A program made the translations under genes and the position numbers. Shown in pieces: positions 1 to 10,439 of a stretch of 64,000 bases of DNA. This DNA comes from Oncomelania hupensis. Lineage: Eukaryota > Mollusca > Gastropoda > Littorinimorpha > Pomatiopsidae. Location: positions 1 to 64,000 of the forward strand of contig JBAHVR010000226.1 of assembly GCA_036898135.1 (NCBI GenBank), read 5' to 3'. Below the pieces are notes generated by a model. That model worked only from the letters and a program-made list of their open reading frames with translations, was not told where the DNA came from and did no database searches. The first letter of the stretch is position 1. Each line of letters opens with the position of its first letter.

Positions 1-131
1 TAAATATTTAAATTTACCAATGAAATTGTATTCCATATTTTTGCATAATATAATTATGAATGTGCAAAACGATGTGCAAATCGATGTACATGCTCATAAT
101 AGACAGATTTCCGGCTTTTCCCTGTTGCAAG
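1..131. other. unannotated flank
   Basis: AT-rich sequence with no recognisable gene or repeat. The segment shared with the right half of the window begins just after it, at the motif TACATAGATCTATAC. Confidence 0.5.
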
Positions 132-246
132 CAATACATAGATCTATACTTACTGCGGTACCCGTCTGCTATCGGGGATCCATATAATTCTTGCCGAGGG
201 TCATAGACCAGGAATATTTAGACCGCGCAGTGACGCCATTGGTGTG

Positions 247-449
247 ATGACGCGTCAAGAGTTATGCGACTTGATTGTAACATGTGTGAAAAGGCCTGCT
301 TCACAGAGCGAAGATCTGATGGAGAGGGGGGAAAAAAATCGCAGGAGCAGTTACGGTGACCACTGTGCAACTTTGAACTGCACAAACGCAAGATTAAAGG
401 CTGCATGCAAGGGGAAGAGTTTTTTTCGTTTCCCAAAGGAAGAAGAACG
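247..449 (+). CDS. THAP-domain protein, first coding exon
   Basis: An ATG opens a reading frame whose C-terminal part has the start of a THAP zinc finger: a Cys-x4-Cys pair (HCATLNCTNARL) followed by GKSFFRFPKEEER, the family's conserved aromatic-Phe-Pro block. The frame then meets a consensus splice donor, GTAAGT, at 450-455, and the remaining THAP Cys/His pair would be in the next exon, which I did not find. THAP domains bind DNA and occur in host transcription factors and in P-element and Kolobok transposases. The stretch 203-2044 is absent from copy B, and its two ends share CGAGGGT, so the exon may lie in a mobile insertion. I saw no TIRs. Confidence 0.55.
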
Positions 450-455
450 GTAAGT

Positions 456-1228
456 TCTTGAAGAAATTGTAGATCTATTCTGACAGACAAGAATCATGAT
501 ATGAATGAATTATGATGACCAAGACCTGTCAATGAATGGTTGTCAATGATACAAGACGGATTGGAACTAAGGTGATGTTTCGTGTAAGAAACGGTTTGGA
601 TTAGCCCTAGGAATTAATAAAGGTTGTGTGTAGGGTTAGTACTTAGTGATAATTAACTTGAATTTAGTTCAGTATCAATAAAAAGTACGCCTACTCACTA
701 CTGTCATTGTCAGTGTCAATTAAGCCACAGTAGAACTAAAAAGGGGTGCCCTCTGTCCGTTTGCTGTCATGTGTCATCCTCTGTCTAGATCTAGATTTAA
801 AACGATTCTGGTGCACTGCAAAGTCTTGGTATAAACGTGATTAATGTTATGTTTGTTAAGTAACCCAACTTGATTTGCCGCACTAATTAACTCACTATTG
901 TCATGTTCTCTGCAATTGTTAACTCCAAGGCTACTTTAAAAAAATAAATAAATAAATAAAGATTGTAAGACAGTATGAGAAAAGTAAAATTTCAGCGGCT
1001 TGTTATTTGCTGTCCACCGAACTGTGTCTGTAATTCCTCAACTTCGTATCCTGTTATAATTAAATTAGGTTGTGGCAGAATATTCTAATATAAAATACAG
1101 ATGCCAACCTTTAATTTTGTCACAAGACTCACTGAATGTATTGTCAATTTGAATGAAATATATAGGGTTGATTGCAGGATGGTTTCATTTGTGATCACAG
1201 AAAGTTGCCTTGTTCTCCTTTTTTTAAA

Positions 1229-1231
<3 letters not shown>
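456..1231. other. non-coding, no gene seen
   Basis: AT-rich sequence downstream of the THAP exon donor. It probably belongs to the intron. I see no second exon and no clear element. Confidence 0.4.

Positions 1232-1310
<79 letters not shown>
1232..1310. repeat. (GA)n microsatellite
   Basis: Uninterrupted GA dinucleotide run of about 79 bp. The Arg-Glu ORF over it is an artefact of the repeat. Confidence 0.97.
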
Positions 1311-1313
<3 letters not shown>

Positions 1314-1464
1314 AATTAAATTATTACGTACCCTAATTATTATGTTGAAATCAATCGAAGCAAATTTTTGTAAATTAATGAATTTCCGTGTGCACAACTA
1401 GATTTACGTTTCGAATTAGTCAATATCTTTATTTATATTTCGAACTCCATCTCTTTCTATATCA

Positions 1465-1516
1465 CACACACACACACACACACACACCCATACACTCTCT
1501 CACACACACACACACA
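1465..1516. repeat. (CA)n microsatellite
   Basis: CA dinucleotide run broken once by CATACACTCT. Confidence 0.95.
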
Positions 1517-2876
1517 TAAATTATACACACTAAAACTGCCAATCAATCCGTATGCTGTGTGACCCCATACGGAACAAAAAATAAATGACGCATATATGAC
1601 ACATATTCTAGACTAGTGTGGTTTTTTAAAAATATTATTATTATTATTTTTATTTTAACTCAATTTATCTTACACATACTGTTTATTTCAAGCAACAAAA
1701 CAATGCAAAAGCCACCTATATCACGGGTTACAGTTTAGGAAGCGCTGATAACACCCTTACGGTCAAGAGGCAGCAAGTCATGAAAAAATAAACAGATGTG
1801 CATTAAAAAAAATGTCTCAAATTTGAAAAGCCTTATTTCAAACATTTTCAACAGCAAAAGGTGAAAATCGCCGTCTAAAACATTTTTTTTAAAATATAAT
1901 TAAAACCCCCCATATATAGACAAGAGACTAAGAACCGAAAGCAAGCCCATGTGAGGTTGAAGGGACGTAACTCCTCCACCGTACATCACTTCTCATAGAG
2001 GCGATATCGCTAAGTGATTTCTCTCTTCTTCCTTTTTCTCTGCGAGGGTGCATTCTTCTTGGTAAATGCCCCTGTTGGTAAGCTAACACACACCTAGAAA
2101 AAATTAATTCATAAGGGACATTTTTTTATGTTTATTTCCCAAGCTGTAAGCTCCATCTCAGCAACTATTGTTTTTTGGCTTTGTCCATCCGACGTCCAGC
2201 GTCGGGCATCCAGAGTGACATTTGCCCAAAGCTAATGGACGGATTTATTTAAAACTTGGTATTTAGTTAGGAAATAGTAAACCCTACCAGAAGACAAAAA
2301 AAATTATGCATATTGGGTGACGTCATCATGATGAGGCCATAATTTTTTTTTTAAATCCTATTTTCTACTACTTAACTACTGTAGCAATCTGGCTCAAGTT
2401 TGCTATGTACTTAAGACTTTCACTGTGCCTCCAAGGGAAAAACCAAACTTATGCAAATCGAGTGAAGTGATCATTGTGACATCAATTTTTACCGAAAAAT
2501 GTACATATGTAATTAGAGTGTACAGATGCCTAGAAGCATACAAAAGATAGGTCATCAACCCATACTATGCAACAACATTGGGTTATGTGATAAGACATGC
2601 ATGAGAGGTCAAGATCATCCCAAGGTCGAGGTCACTAAAGTCAATGTCATCCCAAGGTCACGTTTTTTTGTCATAATACAACTTTTGCTAGTAGTAAATA
2701 TTTGATATATTAAAACTGATCCAAATTCCAACTTGCTATGTATTGTTCTAACCTTCACTGCATGTAAATTAGCATTTGACCATGGCACAATTGGTTTACT
2801 GTAGATTTATTGTTAATTTGTACGTAGTAAAAATCAGTAATAATGGATCCTTTGTAATCATACTATGTTGTCATTT
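1517..2876. other. non-coding repeat-derived DNA
   Basis: No gene is seen. From 2045 onward it is shared with copy B. It contains GGTCAAGATCATCCCAAGGT-type and GTGACGTCATCATGATGA motifs; the latter is tandemly doubled in copy B near 47450-47505. The TA at 2677-2678 is the empty site of the pogo-like insertion in copy B. Confidence 0.5.
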
Positions 2877-2919
2877 ATCTCACTGTGTGTGATGGTTTTG
2901 TGCGTGTGTGTGTGTGTGT

Positions 2920-2959
<40 letters not shown>

Positions 2960-2990
2960 TGGTTTTGTGTGTGTGTGTGTGGAGGTGTGG
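2877..2990. repeat. GT-rich minisatellite
   Basis: Long GT runs separated by TGTGATGGTTTTGTG units. The run is shorter in copy B (50700-50770), so the locus varies in length between the copies. Confidence 0.9.
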
Positions 2991-3060
2991 CGCAATGAAA
3001 TAAAGATGACACTGAGTTTGTGCACGGTTGTATAATTTTCTTCATGGACTTGTGTGCCTT

Positions 3061-4029
3061 CGGAAACTGGTTCAGAACAACAATCGGTGTGCGTCAAGGA
3101 TGTCTACTCTCTCCAACCCTCTTCAACATCTTCTTAGAGCGCATCATGTCAGATGCCCTTGCAGATCACTAAGGCACAGTCAGCATAGGACAGGGGGGAT
3201 AAGGGGGGGGGGAGGTAGAGCCTTCGTTTTGCGGATGACATTGATGGATTGGCTGGAGAGGAACAAGAACTTATAACAGCTGGTACAGAGGCTTGACACC
3301 ACCTCCAGAGCCTATAGAATGGAAATTAGTGCAGAGAAGACCAAAATGATGACCAACTACACCAATGGCACCAACACGGACATCAAAATCTAAGGCCAAT
3401 CCCTCAACACAGTGCATAGCTTCAAATATTTAGGAGCCATTGTATTAGACAATGGGTCCCGAAAGGAAGTCCTCTCCATGATCGCACAAACAACTGCTGC
3501 CCTGGCAAGGTTGAAGCCCATTTGGAAAGACAAGACCATCAGTCTACATTCCAAGGTAAGGCTGCTGCGCTCCCTTGTCATCTCCATCTTCCTATATGCT
3601 TGCAAAACATGGACCCTCACAGCAGGTCTACAATGAAGAATACAAAGCATGGAGATGAGGTGCTACAGAAGACTTCTGGGCATTTCCTATACAACACATC
3701 ACCAACGATGAAGTCCGACAGACCATCACACAAGCCATTGGACAACACGATGACATGCTCACAGTGGTGAAGAAACGCAAACTCCGATGGTATGGCCACA
3801 TCACCAGATCATCAGGCCTTGCAAAGACCATCCTGCAAGGCACAGTGCAAGGAGGTAGAACAAGAGGGAGACCAAAAAAGAGATTGGAGGACAACATTCG
3901 AGAATGGACTGGCTTGACATTGAGCGAAGCCATCAGGGTTGCTGAGGACAGATGGAGTATGCTGGTTAAACGATCATCTGTGGTGCCCCAAAGACCTCAG
4001 AGTTACGGGATCGGATAGGATAGGATAGG
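3061..4029 (+). mobile_element. RTE-like LINE, 5'-truncated dead copy
   Basis: It encodes the last third of the same reverse transcriptase as the intact ORF at 21352-24183, from WFRTTIGVRQG through the FADD region to the RGRPKKR motif, and ends in the family's TAGGA repeats. Several stops and an inserted G run near 3190-3215 disrupt the frame. Flanks give a target-site duplication: ACTTGTGTGCCTT at 3048-3060 and ACTTGTGTGACCTT at 4030-4043, differing by one base. The same insertion with the same flanks is in copy B, so it predates the duplication. Confidence 0.9.
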
Positions 4030-4043
4030 ACTTGTGTGACCTT

Positions 4044-4721
4044 ATTTATGAGAATAAGAATGCACATTAAAATAATCATTGATGATGATGATTGTTTTTT
4101 GTTGTTTGATATAATTTATTTTCAGGCGATTTATTGCAGAGATTACCAATGCCTTGTATGACATCTGTAAATAAATTAGTAATTGTAATAATTTATGTAA
4201 TTCTGTGATAATAACGATAATTTTTGTGATGTATTTGCAGCATTTGTATATTGCATTTTATATTAAAATGACATGCAATATTTCATTTATTGTGGTGTGT
4301 ATAGTTCCAAGAAGAACATAAAATATGCAAATGAAAAGGTTGGTTTTTCGGCAAAATCATTTGTGCTGTGTTTGGCATATACACAAAGCAACCAAGCATT
4401 CAAACCAAAAGCTGCGTCATTTACAACTTTTAATATTCCGAATAACAGCACATCATGACTTTTTAACAAATAACTACAAAACACTCTTTGATGTACAACG
4501 TCACTCTGAATCATCAAGCATTCATACAGCTTTGCAAACGCAGTTGTTGCTGGCAAATTTCCAAGCAGCAGAATCGGACAAACGGGTTGATGAAGATGAT
4601 AATGATAAGGTCCTTTCACCTCTTCTTCCTGCACACACACAAAATAAAGTATTTAATTGGGGATGCATACAATCAAAGATAAAAGTTGTCCAGAATTTTT
4701 TTTTAATATATATACATAAAA
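4044..4721. other. non-coding, no gene seen
   Basis: AT-rich DNA present in both copies. Short ORFs occur on both strands, but none has a recognisable domain or a conserved frame. Confidence 0.4.
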
Positions 4722-5593
4722 CAGGCATGGGAATTGACCGCCGATCCGCGATTATCCGCTGAAAATTAATATTTGTCCGCCGAACAATAAATGTTTTCCG
4801 CGGAAAAAGATGTCCGGTAATCAAACAGTTTGAGGGTAACAAAAATTCTGAACACCGGTTTCCCTCAGCATAGCGTTCACCGACTTCCGGTTTCTTCCAA
4901 AATGGCGACGATGCGGCGTGTTGTTCAGCGCGGTGAAGATTTTGATGATTCATCCTGTGTGAATACATGGAGATGGGAATGAATACCAGTTATTCGCGAG
5001 GTGAAATGGAATGGTGACAACAGGCGAGAGCGAGTTGGTTCCTATTTTCGTAAAGTGGATGCACCCGGCGAAGCGTGGTGCATAACATGTGACAAACATG
5101 TACAATAATTATGGCAGTCGAGGACAGAGAACAATGTCAGAATTTGCCTGCTTTATTTGCTTGTGATGTTTCCAAGATTGACTGCCAGCTATTGAGAATG
5201 TTTAGGCACTATAATTTATAAACAGACAGTGAACATGCCAGTTTACAAATCACTTGGTATGCCCTTGCTGAATTAAAAAAAAAAAAGCAAAACATGGATT
5301 AAACACATGTTAACTAGTACAAAATGTGTAAATTATGGTGTTTTTATGATTATTTGTGTGTGTGTGGTGGGGGGGGGGGGGTCTAAAAGTGTGCTCTTCT
5401 CAAGATTTAGCTCTCAGGAGAGGCCACTAAATCCCTGTCAAAATTGCTGAAATTCATTTTCTGCAAGGGGGCTTTGCCCCCCTGGACCCCCTACCAGGGC
5501 GTTGCCCCTGGACCCCACCGGGGCCTGGGCGGCCCCGGACCCCTGCCCCATTTCAGCTGATTTTTCTTTTTCCACAGCCAATTCCCATGCCTG
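4722..5593. mobile_element. hAT-like TIR element, present only in copy A
   Basis: The ends are 15-bp inverted repeats, CAGGCATGGGAATTG and its complement. Copy B lacks the whole block at the matching place (about 55430-55515). Inside, near 4903-5105, is a decayed reading frame with a BED-finger-like piece (EAWCITCDKH). Near 5465-5545 is a GC-rich stretch of repeated GGACCCC motifs; a related stretch lies at 30158-30255. The flanks share ATAAAA, an imperfect target duplication in A-rich DNA, so the exact TSD is uncertain. The element is non-autonomous. hAT is the best guess from the CAG start and the BED-like piece. Confidence 0.7.
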
Positions 5594-5768
5594 ATAAAAA
5601 AAAAAAAAAAAAAAAGGTTACTTCCCTTTAACCACTTGGCAGATGCCGTCTCCCTGCAAGGGCCATACTTGCTGCTCTGGATTTATTGTCAATATTTTAT
5701 TTCTTATTTACTTTATTATATTAAATTTATAATTTATCATTTAATTTATTTTTAAATTAACAATTTTT

Positions 5769-5941
5769 CTATTTTGTTTTATCACTTTTGGGTACGTAAC
5801 ATTGCAATATGCCAATATAACAAGCATTAAACTGTTCATCAAAAAGGTTTGGCTGAACGTACCATGTAAACTTCTTTCTGGCTTTCTTTTGTCCTGGCTT
5901 CTTCCTCTCTCTCCGTCTGAAATCCACTGAGAGTAAACCCG
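5769..5941 (-). CDS. MRPS9: mitochondrial ribosomal protein S9, last exon (copy A)
   Basis: The terminal exon of the mitochondrial small-subunit protein uS9m, which sits in the mitoribosome with its C-terminal tail reaching the decoding region. An acceptor (TTGTTGCAG) precedes it. Joined in phase 1 to the exon at 7221-7390, it reads [18 protein letters not shown] followed by KKARKKFTW, the basic tail diagnostic of uS9. The frame continues 25 residues past FTW, to a TAG at 5769-5771, longer than I expect for the family. AATAAA-type signals follow on the minus strand near 5705-5715. The frame is intact here but shifted in copy B. Confidence 0.88.
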
Positions 5942-5955
5942 CTGCAACAAATGAC

Positions 5956-5989
5956 AATTATTATTATTATTTTCATAAGTTCACTACCA

Positions 5990-6054
<65 letters not shown>
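5956..6054. repeat. (ATT)n microsatellite
   Basis: ATT trinucleotide arrays around a short TTTTCATAAGTTCACTACC spacer, which recurs after the array. They lie in the last MRPS9 intron. Confidence 0.93.
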
Positions 6055-6133
6055 GTCCATAAGTTCACTACCTGTACCAGGCCACCCCACCCGTAATATG
6101 ATTTTATAATAATATATTTATTATGTTACGTTA

Positions 6134-6216
6134 CGTTACGTTATAGTATAGTATAGTATAGTATAGTATAGTATAGTATAGTATAGTATAGTATAGAATA
6201 GTATAGTATAGTATAG
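6134..6216. repeat. (TATAG)n microsatellite
   Basis: Pentanucleotide array, TATAG units, with one unit changed (GTATAGAATAG). Confidence 0.95.
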
Positions 6217-6270
6217 TATTAAGTGTGAAAGTAGAATAACTGGTGTTTACATGTCACCCAATAGATCCCA

Positions 6271-6605
6271 ACCATTAATAAGGTGTAGGACAGAGCAACT
6301 GTAGTGTAAAGATGAAGATTGTCTGCCACAGCACACCACCATTAATAAGGTGTAGGACAGAGCAACTGTAGTGTAAAGATGAAGATAGTCTGGCACAGCA
6401 CACAACCATTAATAAGGTGTAGGACAGAGCAACTGTAGTGTAAAGATTAAGATAGTCTGGCACAGCACACAACCATTAATAAGGTTTAGGACAGAGCAAC
6501 TGTAGTGTAAAGATGAAGATAGTCTGCCACAGCACACAACCATTAATAAGGTGTAGGACAGAGCAACTGTAGTGTAAAGATGAAGATAGTCTGCCACAGC
6601 ATACC
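6271..6605. repeat. 67-bp tandem repeat, five units
   Basis: Units begin with ACCATTAATAAGG at 6271, 6338, 6405, 6472 and 6539, a constant 67-bp period, with few differences between units. Copy B has one unit (56167-56231). There are no spacers, so this is a minisatellite and not a CRISPR array. It is in the MRPS9 intron. Confidence 0.95.
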
Positions 6606-6811
6606 AGCATTCAGAAACCTTAACTTTCACACAGTGCCACTCTCTTACTACTGTGCACTACAATTTTGTACATAGGTCTCCATTGTATTTGACTTCCTGA
6701 CTAGACAGCTGTTTCTACTCTGGGAGCATCTTTAGGGGTCGCGGAGTTGGTGGGACACAGAAAACTGGGCTCATTTGCCACCACATATTATATAATATTA
6801 TATTATAATAA

Positions 6812-7107
6812 TATCCTATCCTATCCTATCCCGTGACTCAAATGTCGTTGGGGCACCACAGATGATCTTTTAACCAGCATACTCCATCTTTCTCGGTTCT
6901 CAGCAACCTTCATGGCTTCGCTCAGCGTCAAGCCAGCCCATTCTTGAATGCTGTCCTCCCATCTCTTTTTCTGTCACCCTCTTCTTCGGCCTCCTTGCAT
7001 CGTGCCTTGCAGTATGGTCTTTGCAAGGCCTGATGATCTGGTGGCGTGGCCGTAACATCGGAGTTTCCGTTTCTTCACCACTGTGAGCATGTCATTATGC
7101 TGTCAAA
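6812..7107 (-). mobile_element. RTE-like LINE 3' fragment
   Basis: Reads as the complement of the LINE C-terminal coding end, starting at the TAGGA tail at 6812 and running back to the region encoding QHDDLLTVVKKRK. It stops where the TATTA microsatellite begins. It is in the MRPS9 intron and is shared with copy B. Confidence 0.9.
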
Positions 7108-7166
7108 TTATATTATATTATATTATATTATATTATATTATATTATATTATATTATATTATATTAT
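7108..7166. repeat. (TATTA)n microsatellite
   Basis: Pentanucleotide TTATA array. The copy B array is longer (about 56741-56838). Confidence 0.95.
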
Positions 7167-7220
7167 ACCACAGCATGGTGACTGCAGAGGAATTCTTCGT
7201 AGCGCCTAATGTGTACTTAC

Positions 7221-7390
7221 CTATCCTCATCTTGTCTCTAGTGTCAGAGGGGAGGAAAGAAGTGAGAGCTCGGGCTAGGGCCAGGCGTATGGCTCCCGAC
7301 TGCCCTGTGCCTCCTCCACCGGTCACGGTGGCCTCCACGTCCATCTCTCCCAGCAGCTCAGTAAACACCAAAGGCGCCAAAATCTGTTTC
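7221..7390 (-). CDS. MRPS9: mitochondrial ribosomal protein S9, penultimate exon (copy A)
   Basis: A 170-nt internal exon bounded by an acceptor (CTTGGACAG) and a donor (GTAAGT at 7220-7215). It encodes KQILAPLVFTELLGEMDVE, then ATVTGGGGTGQSGAIRLALA and RALTSFLPSDTRDKMRI. The GGGxxGQxGAIRxxxARAL block is the hallmark of uS9. Splicing is phase 2 from the exon at 10268-10373 and phase 1 into the last exon; both joins restore family sequence. The codon after the acceptor is AAA (Lys) here but GAA (Glu) in copy B; Glu is the residue I expect in the family (REQ). Confidence 0.92.
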
Positions 7391-7651
7391 CTGTCCAAGA
7401 CACAAATTCATGAGTAGATGTTTAGACTAAAAGGTTTTCAATAAGGACCTATATTTTTTTATGGTAGCGGATGAGTTTTGATGTGAAAGTGTCTCGGATG
7501 CACTACTTTCTGTGACAGTGAATGATGTCGGCAGTTTATGCATGCAGTCATTAGTATGCAAAGGTAAAAGTTCATGCATCGTGTCGATGTGAGTTCGTAA
7601 AAAAAAAACATGCATTCTACTTAGTGGACTTTTTAGGTATATTTTGTTTAC
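7391..7651. other. MRPS9 intron sequence
   Basis: Intron between the exons at 7221-7390 and 10268-10373. No separate feature is seen before the LINE fragment at 7652. Confidence 0.5.
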
Positions 7652-8466
7652 TACATCTCCAACCTTCGTTTTGCGGATGACGTTGATGGATTGGCTGGAG
7701 ACGAACAAGAACTTGAACAGCTGGTACAGAGGCTTGACGCCACCTCCACAGCCTATAGAATGGAAATAAGTGCAGAGAAGACCAACATGATGACCAACAA
7801 CACCAATGGCATCAACACGGACATCAAAGTCCAAGGCCAATCCCTCAAAACGGTGCATTGCTTCAAATATTTAGGAGCCATTGTATCAGACAATGGATCC
7901 CGATAGGATGTCCTCTCCAGGACTGCACAAACAATTGCTGCCCTGACAAGGTTGAAGCCCATTTGGAAAGACAAGACCATTAGTCTACACTCCAAGGTAA
8001 GGCTGATGCACTCACTTGTCATCTCCATCTTTCAACACGCCTGTGAAACATGGACCCTTACAACAGAATTATAACGAAGAATACAAAACATGGAGATATA
8101 GTGCTATAGAAGACTTCTGGGCATTTCCTATACCCAGCGCATCAGCAATGACGAAGTCCGACAGACCATCACACAAGCCATCGGATAACACGATGACATG
8201 CTCACAGTGGTAAAGAAACGGAACTACGATGGTACCTCATCAGAGCATCAGTCCTTGCAAAGACCATCCTGCAAGGCATTGTGCAATGAGGCAGAAGAAA
8301 AGGATGACAGAAAAATAGGTGGGAGGACAACATTCGAGATTGGACTGGCTTGACACTGAGCGAAGTCATGAAGGTTGCTGAGGACAGAGAAAGATGGAGT
8401 ACGCTGGTTAAACGATCATCTGTGGTGCCCCAACGACCTTCGAGTTACGGAATAGGATAAAATAGA
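7652..8466 (+). mobile_element. RTE-like LINE, dead 3' part
   Basis: Starts in the LRFADD region of the reverse transcriptase and runs to the TAGGA-type tail (GGATAAAATAG). Several stop codons and small indels break it. It is within an MRPS9 intron and shared with copy B (57317-58131). Confidence 0.9.
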
Positions 8467-8904
8467 AGGGTCACCATCCAAACTGATATTATTCTTTGCA
8501 CAACCATTTTAGATGTGAAAACGGGGATCTACACTGATTTTCAGACTTAACAACCTAGTTTGAAGCGAGGTACTGGCAGTGATCAAGTCCGTTACGGCCA
8601 ATCCAGTAGAGCACTGTACAAAATACAAAACAAGGTGAACTAACTTTCACAAATCACGAAAGCTGCCTACTGATTTTCCAAGCCACTTCCAAAAGCAGGT
8701 TTTAACATGAACGGACTTCGTGTATGTGTGAACAGAAACGTTTTTCAGAGAGTCCATGGAGCACTGCATGGGTTTAACACCTACAAAACTGAAAACAACT
8801 TTTATAAAATTTCCCTTCAGCAAAGGTTCCAATTTGAAAGTATCACCAGACAGACATAATATCCCATACACCTCTCAGCTTTAGTTATTTATTTATTTAT
8901 TTGA
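8467..8904. other. MRPS9 intron, no feature recognised
   Basis: Both strands are open near 8650-8870 and stay open in copy B, but I recognise no domain and see no convincing splice sites. I do not call a gene. Confidence 0.35.
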
Positions 8905-9235
8905 TCATTCTCGTATAGCACTTTTCCAGCTCAAGAGCTGCTCAAGGTGCTGGCCAATACAGGATCTAACTCAAGCCTCCCGAGGTGCCCCTTGCAGCCT
9001 TTGGGCGCACAGTCTGATGCCCAGACGACTGAGCACAATCCTGGGTGACTGGGGATGGGAATGAAGGGACCTAGTGCGTGCTGGATGTATTGGTGTACCC
9101 GGCATTCACCCGTCTACGACATGGGTGTCAGGATCTTTAAAGTCCGTGCGTTGAAATGCGTGCTTGCACAGACTAGGCCTCAGTTTATATTCTCAACCAA
9201 AAGAGCAGGGGCGCAGTGCCTCAGGATCATTTCAT
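8905..9235 (-). mobile_element. tRNA-derived SINE, minus copy
   Basis: Complement of the body of the SINE at 9257-9690: it begins with the tail (TATAGCACTTTTCCAGCTCA) and includes CTCAAGAGCTGCTCAAG and the AGGATCTTTAAAGTCCG block. The tRNA-like head is lost or very diverged. It faces the next copy, making an inverted pair. Confidence 0.8.
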
Positions 9236-9256
9236 TTTTATTTATTTATTTATTTA

Positions 9257-9690
9257 GGGGAGGCACTGTGGTCTAATGGTAGTGCTTCGGCTTGCGGATC
9301 TGATGGTCCCGGTTTCGAGCCCTGGCCGGGCCATTGTGTTGTGTCCCTGGGAAAGACACTTTACTCCTGTTTTCCTACTCCTTCGGATGAGAGTATAAAC
9401 CGAGGTCTAGTCTGTGTCTCATACATTCCATCATAACGGACTTTAAAGATCCTGACGCTCATGTCCTAGACGGGTGAGTGCCGGTGACAAGAACACACCC
9501 AGCATGCACCTAGGTCCTTCTCCCCCATCCCTGGCTGCCCAGGATTGTGCTCAGTTGTCCGGGCGTCAAACCATGCGCCCAAAGGCTGCGGGTGGGCGTC
9601 TCGGGCAGCTTGAGTTAGATCCTGTATCGGCCAGCGCCTTGAGCAGCTCTTGAGCTGGTAAAGCTCTATATAAGAATGATTAAATAAAAA
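9257..9690 (+). mobile_element. tRNA-derived SINE, plus copy with head
   Basis: Has a tRNA-like head with an A box (TGGTCTAATGG, 9269-9279) and a B box (GGTTTCGAGCC, 9311-9321) of a Pol III promoter, a body of about 300 bp, and a tail ending in an AGCTCTATATAAGAATGA-type motif followed by AT-rich repeats. The B box carries one change; copy B has the consensus GGTTCGAGCC. Retrotransposition would depend on a LINE partner, which I cannot name. Present in both duplicated copies. Confidence 0.85.
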
Positions 9691-10086
9691 AATAAAAATA
9701 AAAAAATAAAATTTAATTTTTTGGGTATCTTAGGCTTTAACAGGCTTTGAACCCCTGCCTGAACAGGCTGCAATGTTATGGCCTGACTTCAATGCTTCAT
9801 TTGTTCTTGCTTGTTTGAGTGCACAACCAACAAACCAACTGTATCTCACAATCTTGTCAATTTTGTTATTTTACGGCATGGCAGGCCAACAACGAGCTCC
9901 GCTTACCCTTCAATACTTCAGATGTTAACAAATCTTTGTGCTGTGTTAATATTTGTGGGTGACCCTTTTTTCCAGGCAGTGCCAAAATAATGTTAAAAAA
10001 ATAAAATAAATAAATCATATTTGACGATTTAACTAATTAAAAGTATACATATATGAAAGGTCAAATGTAACCAGTAAAGATACTAT
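9691..10086. other. MRPS9 intron, no feature recognised
   Basis: AT-rich, with no exon or repeat recognised. Confidence 0.4.
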
Positions 10087-10240
10087 TTGCAATGGAAGAA
10101 ATACATGAGATCCTATTCGCAATGGAAGAAATACATGAGATCCTATTGGCAATGGAAGGAATACATGAGAACATTCTATTTGCAATGGAAGGACTACATG
10201 AGAACATCCTATTCACAATGGAAGGAATACATGACAACAC
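10087..10240. repeat. 30/33-bp tandem repeat
   Basis: Five units starting ATGGAAGAAATACATGAGA or close variants. The first two are 30 bp and the next two 33 bp, so unit lengths stay multiples of three. Copy B has four units. It lies just inside an MRPS9 intron, about 28 bp beyond the donor of the exon at 10268-10373. Confidence 0.85.
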
Positions 10241-10267
10241 AAAAGAATATGACATGCAAACCTTTAC

Positions 10268-10373
10268 CTGTGTGTTACGAAGGGGAAATACTCGATGGAC
10301 TCTCCGTTGATGATAAATTTCCCTATTCCTTTGTTCCATACGGTGACTTCTGCTTTGGACCTTTTCCTGGTAC
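10268..10373 (-). CDS. MRPS9: mitochondrial ribosomal protein S9, internal exon (copy A)
   Basis: A 106-nt exon with an acceptor (ATTTTGCAG) and a donor (GTAAAG). It encodes TRKRSKAEVTVWNKG, then IGKFIINGESIEYFPFVTHR. This is the start of the uS9 fold (the family has GxRKxxxAxVxxxxGxGxxxxNG). Phase 2 splicing to 7390 gives FVTHRKQIL. The N-terminal exons would lie to the right on the minus strand; I could not find them here, so the gene is partial, perhaps because the mitochondrial-specific N-terminus is poorly conserved. Confidence 0.9.
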
Positions 10374-10439
10374 CTGCAAAATTAAAACATCGATGTCAGA
10401 TATGCGTTATTTTTCTCTCGATTTTAATAATAATAACTA

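Noticed and set aside
6271..6605. Regular repeats resembling a CRISPR array
   Set aside because: Units are directly adjacent with no variable spacers, and the DNA is animal. It is a minisatellite.
8647..8871. An extra MRPS9 exon on the minus strand
   Set aside because: It is open in both copies, but the residues do not resemble the mitochondrial S9 N-terminal region and I see no good splice sites.
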